DNA of 33,090 nucleotides, from contig JAMDCX010000100.1 in assembly GCA_023489375.1 (NCBI GenBank), positions 773-33,862 of the forward strand, read 5' to 3'. Position numbers and translations under genes: made by a program. Shown here in pieces: positions 1-8,183 of this stretch; position 1 is the stretch's first letter, and the number at the start of each line of letters is the position of its first letter. Below the pieces are notes generated by a model. That model searched no databases and was not told the DNA's origin. It worked only from the letters and a program-made list of their open reading frames with translations. The DNA comes from Planctomycetota bacterium (GTDB lineage Bacteria > Planctomycetota > Phycisphaerae > WQYP01).

Positions 1-3000
1 AGGATTCATTGGCGTCAAAAAGTTCTTCCTGTCCGGCATACACGTTGCGCATATCGCCGGCGCTGGCCACCCGCATGCGGAAGATCACATCGGTGACTTT
101 TTCGCGCAGATTTTTCAGAAAATCATCAAACAGCCGCGAACCTTCCCGCTTATATTCAATAACCGGATCGCGCTGCGCAATACCGCGTAAACCAATGGTA
201 TCGCGCAGCTGATCCATCGCATACAGGTGGTCTTTCCAGGTAACATCGTAAATCTGCAACAGCACCGTCCGCTCTAATTCCGTCAGTTCGCGCCGCAAAA
301 ACGCATGCGCCAGTTCACCAATGCGTTCACGGCGTTCCTCCGGTGGTTCACCTTCAAATTCATCGGGCGCGGCCTGCGTAACAAACCGATCCGCCACCCA
401 GGCGGCCAGCATGCGCGATTCGGTAAGTTTAGCCAGCGCCTCATCAATCTGTTGATCGATGGTTTCATGCGTCCGGCGGGAAATATCCAGCAGCCGCTGG
501 CGTAATTTTTCCACGCCCAGGCTCCGTATTTCCTCGCCCGAAATCGCCGTGCCAAATTTGGCCTTCACCCACACGGCCAGCTGTTCCGACGCATAGACAT
601 TTTCCAGGCCGCCGGCGCCCAGCGTGGCTTCAAGGGCGTAATCAACGGGATAACTTATTTCCCTTTGCTGATAAGCCCGACGGGCATTGTCGAGAATCAA
701 TTCCACGGCCTGATCCTGGGTTTTACCGGTCAAATCCGTCGCCGGTATGGTCAGTTCAAATTTGTCATTGGCCCACTGCGCCAGTTGCTGCTGCGCATAG
801 CCCTTTACCAGATATTTCGCCAGCGGGTTGCAATCCCGGTGATCGATAAGATCCAGGGCCTTTTCCACCATGGTTTCAATGATTTCTTCGCGTTGCATGG
901 TCCGGAGCTGCCCGGCGCTGATTTGCACCTGGAACTGACTTAAAGCCCAGGCGGCCATGCCCGCGTAGTCATAATCCTCCGGGTGGGCATCCGGGTCCAT
1001 GAATTCCGCAATAGCGCTGCGGATATTACTGCGGGCGTCTTCGCGCGCTTTATCCTTGATGGTCATTTCCAGCACCGGCAATTCCGTGTCGCGCAGCTCC
1101 TGCGGATCGATGACCGTGTTGAAGCTCACACGCACCCATTCCGCCACACAGGTTGGAACATAATCCCGATCCAGATAATGCCCCACGGCGTCGCGCACGG
1201 ATTCGCCGATGGTTTCAAAAATAATTTCCCGCAGATTCCGCCCTTCCAGAATGGCCTGGCGCGACGTGTAAAAGAAATTACGCTGGTAATTGCGGACTTC
1301 GTCATATTCCAGCAGATTTTTCCGGATTCCGAAGTTACGCTCCTCCACCTTTTTCTGCGCCCGCGCCACAGCCCGGGAGACCATGCCATGCTCAATGGCT
1401 TCATCCTCCTTCATGCCCAGACGCTGCAGGGCCTTGAGCATGAAATCACCGGCGAACAGCCGCATCAGATCATCTTCCAGGCTGAGAAAAAACCGTGACA
1501 TGCCCGGATCACCCTGCCGGCCCGAACGACCGCGCAACTGATTGTCGATGCGCCGCGATTCATGGCGCTCGGTACCCAGTACAAACAAGCCCCCCACTTC
1601 CAGCACCCCCGAACCCAGGGAAATATCCGTACCGCGGCCGGCCATGTTCGTGGCGATCGTAACGCGACCGACCTTGCGCCCCTGTTTGTTGATATTTTGC
1701 GTGCCCGCCTTGGCGATGATCTCCGCTTCGCGCTCGTGATTCTTCGCGTTAAGCACTTCATGTTCAATGCCATGCTGCTGCGCAAGAATCTGCGACAGCC
1801 GCTGTGATTTTTCCACACTCGTGGTGCCCACCAGCACCGGCTGTCCGCGGTCCGATACCTCCTTGATCTGTTCGACAATGGCATTCCACTTGGCGTTCTC
1901 ATTCATGAAAATCAGGTCTTCAAAATCCTGCCGGCACAGCGGGCGATTGGTGGGAATCGTCACTACTTCCAGATTATATATTTTGCTGAATTCCTCGGAT
2001 TCCGTCATGGCCGTTCCGGTCATGCCGGCCAGACGCTTGTACAATTTGAAAAAGTTCTGCAGCGTAATGGTGGCCATGGTCTGCGTTTCCGGTTTGACCG
2101 TGACGCGCTCTTTGGCCTCCACCGCCTGATGCAGGCCGTCGCTCCATTGCCGTCCCACCATCAGGCGTCCGGTGGACTCATCGACAATAATCACTTCGCC
2201 TTTCTGCACCACATAATCTTTGTCGATTTCATACACCACGTGGGCCCGCAACGCCTGTTCCAGCAGATGCGGCCAATCCATATTACCGCCGACATAAAAA
2301 GATCCGACCCCCGCGAATTCCTGGGCTTTGCGGATACCCTCATGCGTTAAATGGGCGCTTTTACGGTCCAGTTCCACTTCATAAAGCTGCACCTCTTTGG
2401 CCAACGCCGCTTCCGCCGCCACGAGCTGCTTTTCGGTGTCCACAATGAGGTTCTGCAGGGCGGTGATTTTCTCCGCATCGCCCCGGGCATTTTTTATTTC
2501 GCCTTCCGCGCCCTTGATTTTGCGCTTCAACGTTTCCACATTGTTGTTAGCCGCATCCCAGGGGCGTTGCGCGGCGATTACTTTTCTGATAACTTCATCG
2601 GCCTGGCGATAACGCGGGGAATCGTCGTGGGCCGGGCCGCTGATAATCAGCGGCGTGCGCGCTTCGTCAATCAGTACGCTGTCGACTTCATCGACAATGG
2701 CGAAATCCAGTGGTCCCTGCACCTGCTCGGCCAGCGATTGCTTCATATTGTCCCGCAGGTAATCAAAACCAAATTCGCTGTTGGTGCCGTAAGTGACCGT
2801 GCATTGATACGCTTTTTGCCGCGGTTCATTATCCATATTGACCTGGATGAATCCCACCGACATGCCCAGGGCATAAAAGGCCGGCGCCACCCATGCGGCG
2901 TCGCGCCGCACCAGATAGTCATTAACCGTGACGACATGACAATGTTTACCCGCCAGCCCCATGAGAAAACAGGCCAGCGGCGCTACAAAGGTTTTACCCT

Positions 3001-3514
3001 CGCCGGTGGCCATTTCCGCAATTTTCCCGTCGTATAAAACCATCCCGCCGATCAATTGCACATCAAACGGACGCGCCCGGTACGGAGGCCGGGCATCCGG
3101 CACCGCGTCCCGGATGGCCTGGTAAAGTTCCGGCGGAATGTCCACGAATCGCCAGTCATGTTCGCCCACACATTTGACTTTCACCTGCTGGTAGCCGGCC
3201 TGGGCCTCCGTGGAAAGTTTGGAGCTGTCAAATGGTATCGCTGGATTAAAGGCGTTCCGCAAACCAATATTGCGATCCATGGATTCCCGCATCAGCGCAA
3301 AGGCTTCCGGAAGAATGGCCATATCCGATTCTCCGTCCGCCATGCGCCGGCGCAGTTCCTCCGCTTTAGCCCGGAGCTGGGCATCGGTTAAAACCCGCAT
3401 CCCCGCTTCCAGTACGTTGATGGCTTCCACCCGGTGGCGATAGGATTTAATTAACCGCCCATTGCGGGAGCCAAATATTTTGGTCATTGATTTATTGAGA
3501 AATTGTGTAACCAT
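1..3514 (-). CDS. secA: Preprotein translocase subunit SecA (C-terminus outside window)
   Basis: SecA is the ATPase motor that pushes unfolded preproteins through SecYEG. The reading frame is open from ATG 3514 to the left edge (1171 codons), so the extreme C-terminus is missing. Visible motifs: Walker A MATGEGKT near residue 170, DEVD Walker B near 275, then GMTGTAMTE, TNMAGRGTDI, GRSGRQGDPG, and the WKDHLYAMDQLRDT/QRDPVIEYKREG segment encoded at about 150-250. The start at 3514 is preferred over the internal ATG at 3487 because AAGGA lies 5 nt upstream. Most SecA proteins are about 800-950 residues; this one is longer, with a charged helical insert near residues 310-385 and an expanded helical region before WKDHL. 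It is the last gene in its direction after ahcY, 429 bp away, and probably has its own promoter in that gap. Identity is very secure. Confidence 0.97.
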   Translation of the reverse strand, partial: MVTQFLNKSMTKIFGSRNGRLIKSYRHRVEAINVLEAGMRVLTDAQLRAKAEELRRRMADGESDMAILPEAFALMRESMDRNIGLRNAFNPAIPFDSSKLSTEAQAGYQQVKVKCVGEHDWRFVDIPPELYQAIRDAVPDARPPYRARPFDVQLIGGMVLYDGKIAEMATGEGKTFVAPLACFLMGLAGKHCHVVTVNDYLVRRDAAWVAPAFYALGMSVGFIQVNMDNEPRQKAYQCTVTYGTNSEFGFDYLRDNMKQSLAEQVQGPLDFAIVDEVDSVLIDEARTPLIISGPAHDDSPRYRQADEVIRKVIAAQRPWDAANNNVETLKRKIKGAEGEIKNARGDAEKITALQNLIVDTEKQLVAAEAALAKEVQLYEVELDRKSAHLTHEGIRKAQEFAGVGSFYVGGNMDWPHLLEQALRAHVVYEIDKDYVVQKGEVIIVDESTGRLMVGRQWSDGLHQAVEAKERVTVKPETQTMATITLQNFFKLYKRLAGMTGTAMTESEEFSKIYNLEVVTIPTNRPLCRQDFEDLIFMNENAKWNAIVEQIKEVSDRGQPVLVGTTSVEKSQRLSQILAQQHGIEHEVLNAKNHEREAEIIAKAGTQNINKQGRKVGRVTIATNMAGRGTDISLGSGVLEVGGLFVLGTERHESRRIDNQLRGRSGRQGDPGMSRFFLSLEDDLMRLFAGDFMLKALQRLGMKEDEAIEHGMVSRAVARAQKKVEERNFGIRKNLLEYDEVRNYQRNFFYTSRQAILEGRNLREIIFETIGESVRDAVGHYLDRDYVPTCVAEWVRVSFNTVIDPQELRDTELPVLEMTIKDKAREDARSNIRSAIAEFMDPDAHPEDYDYAGMAAWALSQFQVQISAGQLRTMQREEIIETMVEKALDLIDHRDCNPLAKYLVKGYAQQQLAQWANDKFELTIPATDLTGKTQDQAVELILDNARRAYQQREISYPVDYALEATLGAGGLENVYASEQLAVWVKAKFGTAISGEEIRSLGVEKLRQRLLDISRRTHETIDQQIDEALAKLTESRMLAAWVADRFVTQAAPDEFEGEPPEERRERIGELAHAFLRRELTELERTVLLQIYDVTWKDHLYAMDQLRDTIGLRGIAQRDPVIEYKREGSRLFDDFLKNLREKVTDVIFRMRVASAGDMRNVYAGQEELFDANES

Positions 3515-3943
3515 AAAATCCTTTGATGTTTATCATTGGCCTGAAATGACTGCCATTACTGGTGACTGTCTGCCGGACCGCTGCATCTTTCCGCCGCTAC
3601 CATGAATACCCACCATATTATACGCGCCGCCACGCATAGCGCATACCTTGACGCTCCGCTCCGGTTTGGCGGGTTGCGGCCGTTTTGATCGTCAAACCGC
3701 CAAGCCCAAAAGAGTTTCTCCGAGTAACATGAGCTGCGGCGACGGGCCGGAAATTTTCTCGGCGTGGTCGAGAATCAAGCCGCCGCCGGACGAGGGCTTT
3801 ACTTGATCCAACAATACAAGCTCATGCGGCCTTTCCTCAGCATTTCACGGAACGGCGTGCGGCCATAATTAGAGAAAAGAGGCGTTGCGGGTTTCATCAA
3901 ATCGTCCCGGAGATTTCATATTAAAAATCGCTAAGGTTCGATT
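3515..3943. other. Intergenic region between ahcY and secA, no convincing gene
   Basis: This 429-bp gap lies upstream of secA and downstream of ahcY on the minus strand. Short frames exist on both strands, for example a 48-codon minus-strand stretch ending near 3695 with no start codon, but none has a convincing start and ribosome site. The sequence folds well: see the candidate structured RNA at 3663-3830. The secA ribosome site (AAGGA, minus strand) is at the low-coordinate end. Confidence 0.5.
3663..3830 (-). ncRNA. Candidate structured RNA or secA leader element
   Basis: Nested inverted repeats suggest a structured transcript. CATGAGCT (3728-3735) pairs with AGCTCATG (3819-3826). Inside it GCGGCG (3736-3741) pairs with CGCCGC (3781-3786), and inside that TTCTCG (3756-3761) pairs with CGAGAA (3769-3774). 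Next to it GGTTTGGCGG (3663-3672) pairs with CCGCCAAGCC (3697-3706) with one wobble. I do not recognise an RNA family. The minus strand is chosen only because the region would lie in the secA leader; the strand is not proven. It could instead be decayed coding sequence. Confidence 0.3.
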
Positions 3944-3946
3944 TTA
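3923..3946 (-). terminator. Weak possible terminator of ahcY
   Basis: On the minus strand AAAATCG and CGATTTT form a 7-bp stem with an 8-nt loop that overlaps the ahcY stop codon and runs into a T-rich tract. The stem is AT-rich, so this is only a weak candidate. Confidence 0.25.
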
Positions 3947-5209
3947 AGTCCCCAGGTCATGGCTGGCGAGATACTTTTTCTGCAGGCCAGTGAGCTTATC
4001 AATATGAATGCCCATGGATTCGAGTTTCAGCTCCGCTACCCATTCATCGACGCTCTTGGGCACTTCATGTACTTTGTTGGACAGTTTCCCGCGATTCTTA
4101 ATCGACCATTCCGTCGCCAGGGCCTGCACGGCAAAGCTCATGTCCATCACGGATGCCGGATGACCATGAGCTGCCGCCAGATTAATCAGACGCCCTTCGC
4201 CGAGCACCAGAATGCGCCGACCATTAGGCAGCGTATATTCATCGGCGAACTCCCGCACCCCGCGTCGAATTTTCCGGGCACCCTTGTGCAGAGCTTCCAG
4301 ATCCAGCTCGACATTGAAATGGCCGGAGTTGCAGACCACGGCGTTATCCTTCATCTGTCTGAAGTGCTCCATGCGGATCACACTGGTATTGCCGGTAACT
4401 GTAATAAACAAATCTCCGATTTTCGCCGCCTCACTCATGGGCATAACCCAGAAACCGTCCATGGTGGCTTCAATGGCCCGGATGGGATCAATTTCCGTGA
4501 CAATGGTATTGGCCCCCAGGCCGCGGACGCGAGACGCCACGCCTTTTCCGCACCAGCCATAACCGCACACGACCACCTTTTTGCCGGCTACGAGATGATC
4601 GGTAGCGCGGATCACGCCGTCAATGGTGGATTGCCCCGTGCCATAACGGTTATCAAAAAAGTGTTTGCACTGGGCATCATTCACGGCCACAACTGGAAAT
4701 TTCAGAATTCCGTCTTTTTCCATGGCCCGCAACCGTATCACACCCGTCGTGGTCTCTTCCATGGAGGCCACCACGCCGCCGGCTAATTCCTGGCGTGAGG
4801 AATGCAGCAGGCTTACCAGGTCGGCGCCATCATCCATGGTGATGTTGGGCTTGATGTCCAACGCTGTGTTCATGTGTCGATAATACGTCTCGCGATCTTC
4901 CCCCTTAATGGCATAGACCGAAATACCGAAATCCTGGACCAGTGAAGCGGCATTATCATCCTGCGTGGACAGGGGATTGCTGGCGCACAGGGCCAGTTTG
5001 GCTCCACCCGCCCGCAGCGTGCGGACCAGATTGGCGGTTTCCGTGGTCACGTGCAGGCAGGCGGCCATGCGATACCCGGCCAGTGGCTTTTCCCGGGTAA
5101 AGCGGTCGCGCACCATCGCCAGAACGGGCATGTCTTTATCCGCCCATTCGATGCGTTTTTTGCCCTCTGCCGCCAGCGACAAATCCTTAACTTCGTGGGG
5201 TACGGTCAT
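3944..5209 (-). CDS. ahcY: Adenosylhomocysteinase
   Basis: This cytosolic NAD-dependent enzyme hydrolyses S-adenosylhomocysteine to adenosine and homocysteine, relieving product inhibition of methyltransferases. The 421-residue protein shows the NAD-binding region (VVVCGYGWCGKGVASRVRG), the DGVIRATD segment, NSGHFNVE and the HPASVMDMSF segment near the C-terminus. It ends KYLASHDLGT, like the shorter bacterial/archaeal form rather than forms ending in a PxxYRY-type tail. ATG 5209 has AGGAG at 5217-5221, 7 nt upstream. It follows the ArsR-methyltransferase gene by 29 nt on the same strand, so the two are probably co-transcribed: one uses SAM, the other removes the by-product. Inverted repeats just upstream (5229-5275) could control its translation. 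Confidence 0.96.
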   Translation of the reverse strand: MTVPHEVKDLSLAAEGKKRIEWADKDMPVLAMVRDRFTREKPLAGYRMAACLHVTTETANLVRTLRAGGAKLALCASNPLSTQDDNAASLVQDFGISVYAIKGEDRETYYRHMNTALDIKPNITMDDGADLVSLLHSSRQELAGGVVASMEETTTGVIRLRAMEKDGILKFPVVAVNDAQCKHFFDNRYGTGQSTIDGVIRATDHLVAGKKVVVCGYGWCGKGVASRVRGLGANTIVTEIDPIRAIEATMDGFWVMPMSEAAKIGDLFITVTGNTSVIRMEHFRQMKDNAVVCNSGHFNVELDLEALHKGARKIRRGVREFADEYTLPNGRRILVLGEGRLINLAAAHGHPASVMDMSFAVQALATEWSIKNRGKLSNKVHEVPKSVDEWVAELKLESMGIHIDKLTGLQKKYLASHDLGT

Positions 5210-5228
5210 AAAAAAACTCCTGTAAATA

Positions 5229-5275
5229 CGGGCGAGATTTACCGCCCTGATACATCCTGCGGGCGACTCGCCCGC
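5229..5275 (-). promoter_or_regulatory. Candidate switch-like RNA structure before ahcY
   Basis: Four complementary arms lie just upstream of the ahcY ribosome site. GCGGGCGA (5259-5266) can pair with TCGCCCGC (5268-5275), and GGGCG (5230-5234) with CGCCC (5243-5247). Alternatively CGGGCGAG (5229-5236) can pair with CTCGCCCG (5267-5274). The local and long-range pairings exclude each other, as in attenuators or riboswitches. The region overlaps the end of the upstream gene. I cannot match it to the known SAH riboswitch consensus by eye. Confidence 0.35.
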
Positions 5276-6276
5276 ATAACAAACAATTTCGGCGCCGCAG
5301 TACGATTCCGCTGGGGCCGGGTTTTACGCGATTCCAGTGTGTGTCGGCTTATATTCACAAAGCCCGCTTGCAATAACATTTCCATCATTTGCTCCGGTAC
5401 AAAGCCCATCCATCGATGGCCCATCTTCTCTTTGAACATGGCCACTTCATGCGGCAGCAAATCCACAATAAGGAGAAAGCCACCCGGCTTAAGCACCCGG
5501 AAAATATCTCTCAATGCTCCGGCGACATCTTCCAGATGGTGCAGCACCAGACTCACCAGCGCCATATCCAGGCATTGTACTTCCAGCGGTAAGGATTCCA
5601 ACCTTCCCGGCAATAATACTACATTTTCCAGTTGCAAGGCCTGAATCCGGTTTTTAGCCGCCCGCAACATCGCCGCCGCCGGTTCTACCGCCAGGACTTG
5701 CCGGACATAAGGCGCTAATAACGCCGCCATGGTGCCGGTTCCGGTCCCCAAATCTCCCACGACCCAGTTGGGATTCAGCGCCGCCAGCATGGTCTCCAGA
5801 TGAAAATAATCTCCAAACCATTGGGTGCGAATGGTGTCCCATTCCGGAGCGCTGGCATTAAAAAAATCCGGACTCCGCCGTTGCCGCTCCCGCAATACCC
5901 GCAGCAGCCGTTTTTCATCGGCGCGTATTTGTTCGTCCTGCGCCAGATAATCCCGTGAAATAGTCCGTAACTGTCGTATCTCCGGCGACCCGGCCAGGGA
6001 AGCCAACCGATAAAGCATGGACGTTCCATCCCGTCGGCCATCGACCACTCCGGCCTCCACCAGAGTCTTAATGTGCCGGCTGACGGTAGATTGCGGTAAC
6101 TTTAAGGCCTGGGCTAATTCGCCCACCCGCAATCCCGGCTCCGCCGCGTGCTCCAAAAGGCGGACAATGCGACAGCGCATCGGATCCGCCAGGGTGCGCA
6201 AAGTCTCCACCCATCGCCGCAGCGCAGGCGGTGTGACGGAAATTACAGTGTTTCTCTCTGGCAATAATCCGTTCAT
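5239..6276 (-). CDS. ArsR-family regulator fused to SAM-dependent methyltransferase
   Basis: This is a two-domain protein. The N-terminal winged helix (LRTLADPMRCRIVRLLEHA, then a recognition helix with LPQSTVSRHIKTLVEAGVV) is ArsR-type. The C-terminal half is a class I methyltransferase with a glycine-rich SAM loop (VVGDLGTGTGTMAALLAP) and VLKPGGFLLIVDLLP. In known families this architecture is found for regulators and enzymes linked to methionine/SAM metabolism; the methyl acceptor here is unknown. The frame can be extended to ATG 6318, but 6276 places the helix near the N-terminus as usual; neither start has a good ribosome site. Downstream ahcY, 29 nt away, would clear the SAH it produces. 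It is divergent from the small basic protein gene. No ArsR metal-binding cysteine motif (CxC) is evident in the winged-helix part. Confidence 0.9.
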   Translation of the reverse strand: MNGLLPERNTVISVTPPALRRWVETLRTLADPMRCRIVRLLEHAAEPGLRVGELAQALKLPQSTVSRHIKTLVEAGVVDGRRDGTSMLYRLASLAGSPEIRQLRTISRDYLAQDEQIRADEKRLLRVLRERQRRSPDFFNASAPEWDTIRTQWFGDYFHLETMLAALNPNWVVGDLGTGTGTMAALLAPYVRQVLAVEPAAAMLRAAKNRIQALQLENVVLLPGRLESLPLEVQCLDMALVSLVLHHLEDVAGALRDIFRVLKPGGFLLIVDLLPHEVAMFKEKMGHRWMGFVPEQMMEMLLQAGFVNISRHTLESRKTRPQRNRTAAPKLFVMRASRPQDVSGR

Positions 6277-6320
6277 CCGGATGGAATGATAATGGATGTG
6301 GTGGTGGATGGCAAGCAATT

Positions 6321-6349
6321 TTGCCGTAATTTGCTAAATAGGTTACACT
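6321..6349 (+). promoter_or_regulatory. Candidate sigma70-type promoter of the small basic protein gene
   Basis: TTGCCG (6321-6326) and TACACT (6344-6349) are separated by 17 nt and match the -35 and -10 consensus at four of six positions each. The predicted start near 6356 gives a leader of about 50 nt. A small inverted repeat, CCGGT-GA-ACCGG (6368-6379), lies in that leader and could be an operator. Confidence 0.4.
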
Positions 6350-6406
6350 TATGAGCATTGGTATCAGCCGGTGAACCGGTGGACGCTTGGCACGGAGTGC
6401 ACAATT

Positions 6407-6694
6407 ATGTCTTTAGATCGAAGCCTCAAGGGCAAAAGTACGTTGGAACGGCATCGCAATGTCCTCAAACGGGCGGAGCGTATCAGCCTGCTGGAAGATA
6501 ATGATAAATGGACGGAAGGAAAGTCCGGCGTATTTAATCTTCCCAAGGTGGCGCATCGCAAGGCGGTGGCGGCGAAGAAAGCACCTAAGGCTGAGGCCGG
6601 CGAGGCTGGGGCTACCGCAGCCGTTGTGCCTGGTGCCACAGCTGCGGCGACACCCGCAGCCACGGCGGCACCGGCGGCCAAGGGCAAAAAATAA
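6407..6694 (+). CDS. PVC-type small basic protein with Ala/Pro/Lys-rich tail
   Basis: The first ~52 residues (starting MSLDRSLKGKSTLERHRNV and running to LPKVAHRK) match, from memory, the conserved small basic protein family of Planctomycetes, Verrucomicrobia and relatives, whose function is unknown. ATG 6407 is chosen because GGAG (6394-6397) lies 9 nt upstream and the conserved part starts there; an upstream in-frame GTG at 6371 adds 12 non-conserved residues. The 95-residue product carries a C-terminal tail of Ala, Pro, Gly and Lys ending in AAKGKK, resembling the disordered basic tails of nucleic-acid-binding proteins. Nucleic acid or ribosome binding is inference only. It is divergent from the ArsR-methyltransferase gene. 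Confidence 0.85.
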   Translation: MSLDRSLKGKSTLERHRNVLKRAERISLLEDNDKWTEGKSGVFNLPKVAHRKAVAAKKAPKAEAGEAGATAAVVPGATAAATPAATAAPAAKGKK

Positions 6695-6730
6695 TTCGTA
6701 ATCGTTTGCGCCTGCGGTGTCCCACCGCGC

Positions 6731-6758
6731 ATCTGAAATCTGAGATTTGAGATTTGAA
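6731..6758. repeat. Heptamer tandem array, four units
   Basis: Four consecutive 7-bp units: ATCTGAA, ATCTGAG, ATTTGAG, ATTTGAA. The same words recur at 25053-25072 next to a copy of the dispersed motif. Confidence 0.8.
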
Positions 6759-7082
6759 AATGGACACCAGCCGTCGCAAGGCGTTGGGATGTTGCAAGGC
6801 CTTGATACAGGTATGTGGACGCCAACATTGCAATTAGGCACCAGCATCGCAATGCGGGTGGTGTGCACCGGCTTGGCAATGCGACCGAAAAGTGAAAAGT
6901 GTTCTATGTCCGGAGGTGGATTTAGCCGGTGGCATTGTGCCGCCGTGAATCCTCCACCAGGCGAAGTCAATGTTCGCAAGTGGAAACTAAACCACCGTAG
7001 CGTGTTATGGTGTTGGAGCCGTGCTTCACAGCAATTCAATCAGGATGGTGTTGAAGTGGGCATCAAGCCAGGCAGACGTTAT

Positions 7083-7228
7083 GAACGAGATCGCAATAAT
7101 TTCCACAAAGTGGCGGTACTGGTTGGTGCGTGGATTCCGGAGTACTGTCCGTCAAATAGCCACAGGCTTGGCCGGTGGTGGAGTATTCAATAGTAATGCC
7201 AATCGGGAAGTTATTACGGTTCCATTGC
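7083..7228. repeat. 147-bp dispersed repeat, copy A
   Basis: This segment aligns along its full length with 18656-18802, about 90% identical by eye with one single-base indel. It includes an imperfect hairpin, CCACAGGC-TTG-GCCGGTGG (7160-7178); the other copy has the perfect form. The 19-bp hairpin sequence is identical to that at 10138-10156. Confidence 0.85.
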
Positions 7229-7266
7229 TTATTCACAGAGGTGCCTGATTTTACGGAGTGATATTT

Positions 7267-7926
7267 ATGGCACGCCGTAGTTCCGCCATGCCGGGGCTGT
7301 TGCGCCCAGAAACACTGATTCTCGCGGCGGCCTGTTTGATGGCGGGTATCTGGCTGGGGCATCTACGCCCCGCAAGTCCTCAGGCCCGGCTCCAATCCAC
7401 CAGTTCGCTGCGGGTATATTTTTCTCCGGATGGCGGAGCTACACATGAATTAGTGCGCCTTATCAATGCCGCACAAAAAAACATTGAAGTTCAAGCCTAC
7501 AGTTTTACCAGCAAACCGGTCATAGCGGCGTTAATCCGTGCCCGGCAACGAGGCGTCAAGGTTGCCATTATTCTGGACCGCTCTAACGTGGAGCGCAGAA
7601 ATTATCGTACCCGGACTTATCGTCGTTTCATCAGTCCCGGTCTGGAGGCTGTGTACACCGCCGGTATTCCAACTTACATTGACGATCGTTATCTTATTGC
7701 CCATAACAAAGTTATGCTGATTGACGGCCACATCATCATCACCGGCAGTTTTAACTTCAGTTACGCCGCCGCGCATTTTAACGCTGAAAACATGCTGGTA
7801 ATCCGGAATGTCCCCGCCTTGTTTAACCGATATGAGAAAAACTTTCTGTTTCATGAACACACCAGCGCACGGTATCAACCCGGGCTGGTGCTGGAACATC
7901 AATTTCATTTTCCAGATGGTCATTAA
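7267..7926 (+). CDS. Phospholipase D-like (single HKD motif) protein, membrane-anchored or exported
   Basis: The 219-residue protein has one HxKx4D motif at H146, K148 and D153, followed by GSFNFS at 160-165, the catalytic signature of Nuc-type nucleases and phospholipases D. Family members with a single motif work as homodimers and often cut DNA non-specifically. An N-terminal hydrophobic segment (about residues 16-31) suggests a signal anchor or export, so it probably acts outside the cytoplasm. ATG 7267 has CGGAG (7254-7258) 8 nt upstream; the frame also contains a GTG at 7258 inside that ribosome site, which is less likely. It stands alone between repeat-rich spacers and converges with the M48 protease gene. 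The substrate is unknown. Confidence 0.88.
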   Translation: MARRSSAMPGLLRPETLILAAACLMAGIWLGHLRPASPQARLQSTSSLRVYFSPDGGATHELVRLINAAQKNIEVQAYSFTSKPVIAALIRARQRGVKVAIILDRSNVERRNYRTRTYRRFISPGLEAVYTAGIPTYIDDRYLIAHNKVMLIDGHIIITGSFNFSYAAAHFNAENMLVIRNVPALFNRYEKNFLFHEHTSARYQPGLVLEHQFHFPDGH

Positions 7927-8060
7927 ACTGCACCCCACGTAACCGGTCGGGGAGATGTTGCCGGCATTGGTGGCGGCGATCAATTGCTTCGCCACGGCAA
8001 CCGGCACCGGCACACTAAGCTTGGGCGGTAGAATTTGTGGATTCTGTATGATAAAAATTT

Positions 8061-8183
8061 GTAATCGTTCACGGCCATGCCGAAGGGCCATAGTGAGGGC
8101 GGTTTTGGTGTACCCCAAAGTGGGGGCAGCCCTTGTGGTGTGGGCTGCCAGCCTGCTGCAGTCACCTCATCGTGAACGGTTAC
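8061..8183. mobile_element. Compact MITE-like element with terminal inverted repeats
   Basis: GTAATCGTTCACG begins at 8061 and its near-perfect inverse, CGTGAACGGTTAC, ends at 8183, giving a 123-bp unit with one mismatch between ends. Both ends are flanked directly by AAATTT (8055-8060 and 8184-8189), either a 6-bp target duplication or, since AAATTT is its own inverse, part of the terminal repeat. Inside, GGCAGCCC (8125-8132) and GGGCTGCC (8142-8149) form a perfect hairpin. There is no coding capacity. Ends starting GTAA recall IS66-type termini, but that link is inference. Confidence 0.55.

Larger units (their letters stand above)
6695..7266. other. Repeat-rich spacer without a supported gene
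   Basis: This 572-bp gap starts with a degenerate copy of the dispersed motif (GTAATCGTTTGCG, 6698-6710), followed by a 7-bp tandem array (6731-6758), many short hairpin-forming segments (for example around 6838-6862) and one copy of the 147-bp repeat (7083-7228). Frames on both strands are open for 65-150 codons but look like by-products of repeats; none has a good ribosome site or a recognisable product. The PLD-gene ribosome site is at its right end. Confidence 0.6.

Noticed and set aside
2351..3037. A 228-codon plus-strand frame inside secA
   Set aside because: It is antisense to a well-supported secA frame, has no ribosome site and resembles no family; other long plus-strand frames at 983-1498 and 3959-4786 are the same kind of shadow.
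3695..3845. Minus-strand stretch reading like a protein fragment (LDQVKPSSGGGLILDHAEK)
   Set aside because: No start codon or ribosome site, preceded by a stop, and the nested stems explain the sequence at least as well; I did not call a pseudogene.
7063..7362. Minus-strand frame containing EYSTTGQACGY, also seen in the second repeat copy
   Set aside because: The frame is carried by the 147-bp repeat, differs downstream in each copy and overlaps the well-supported PLD gene.
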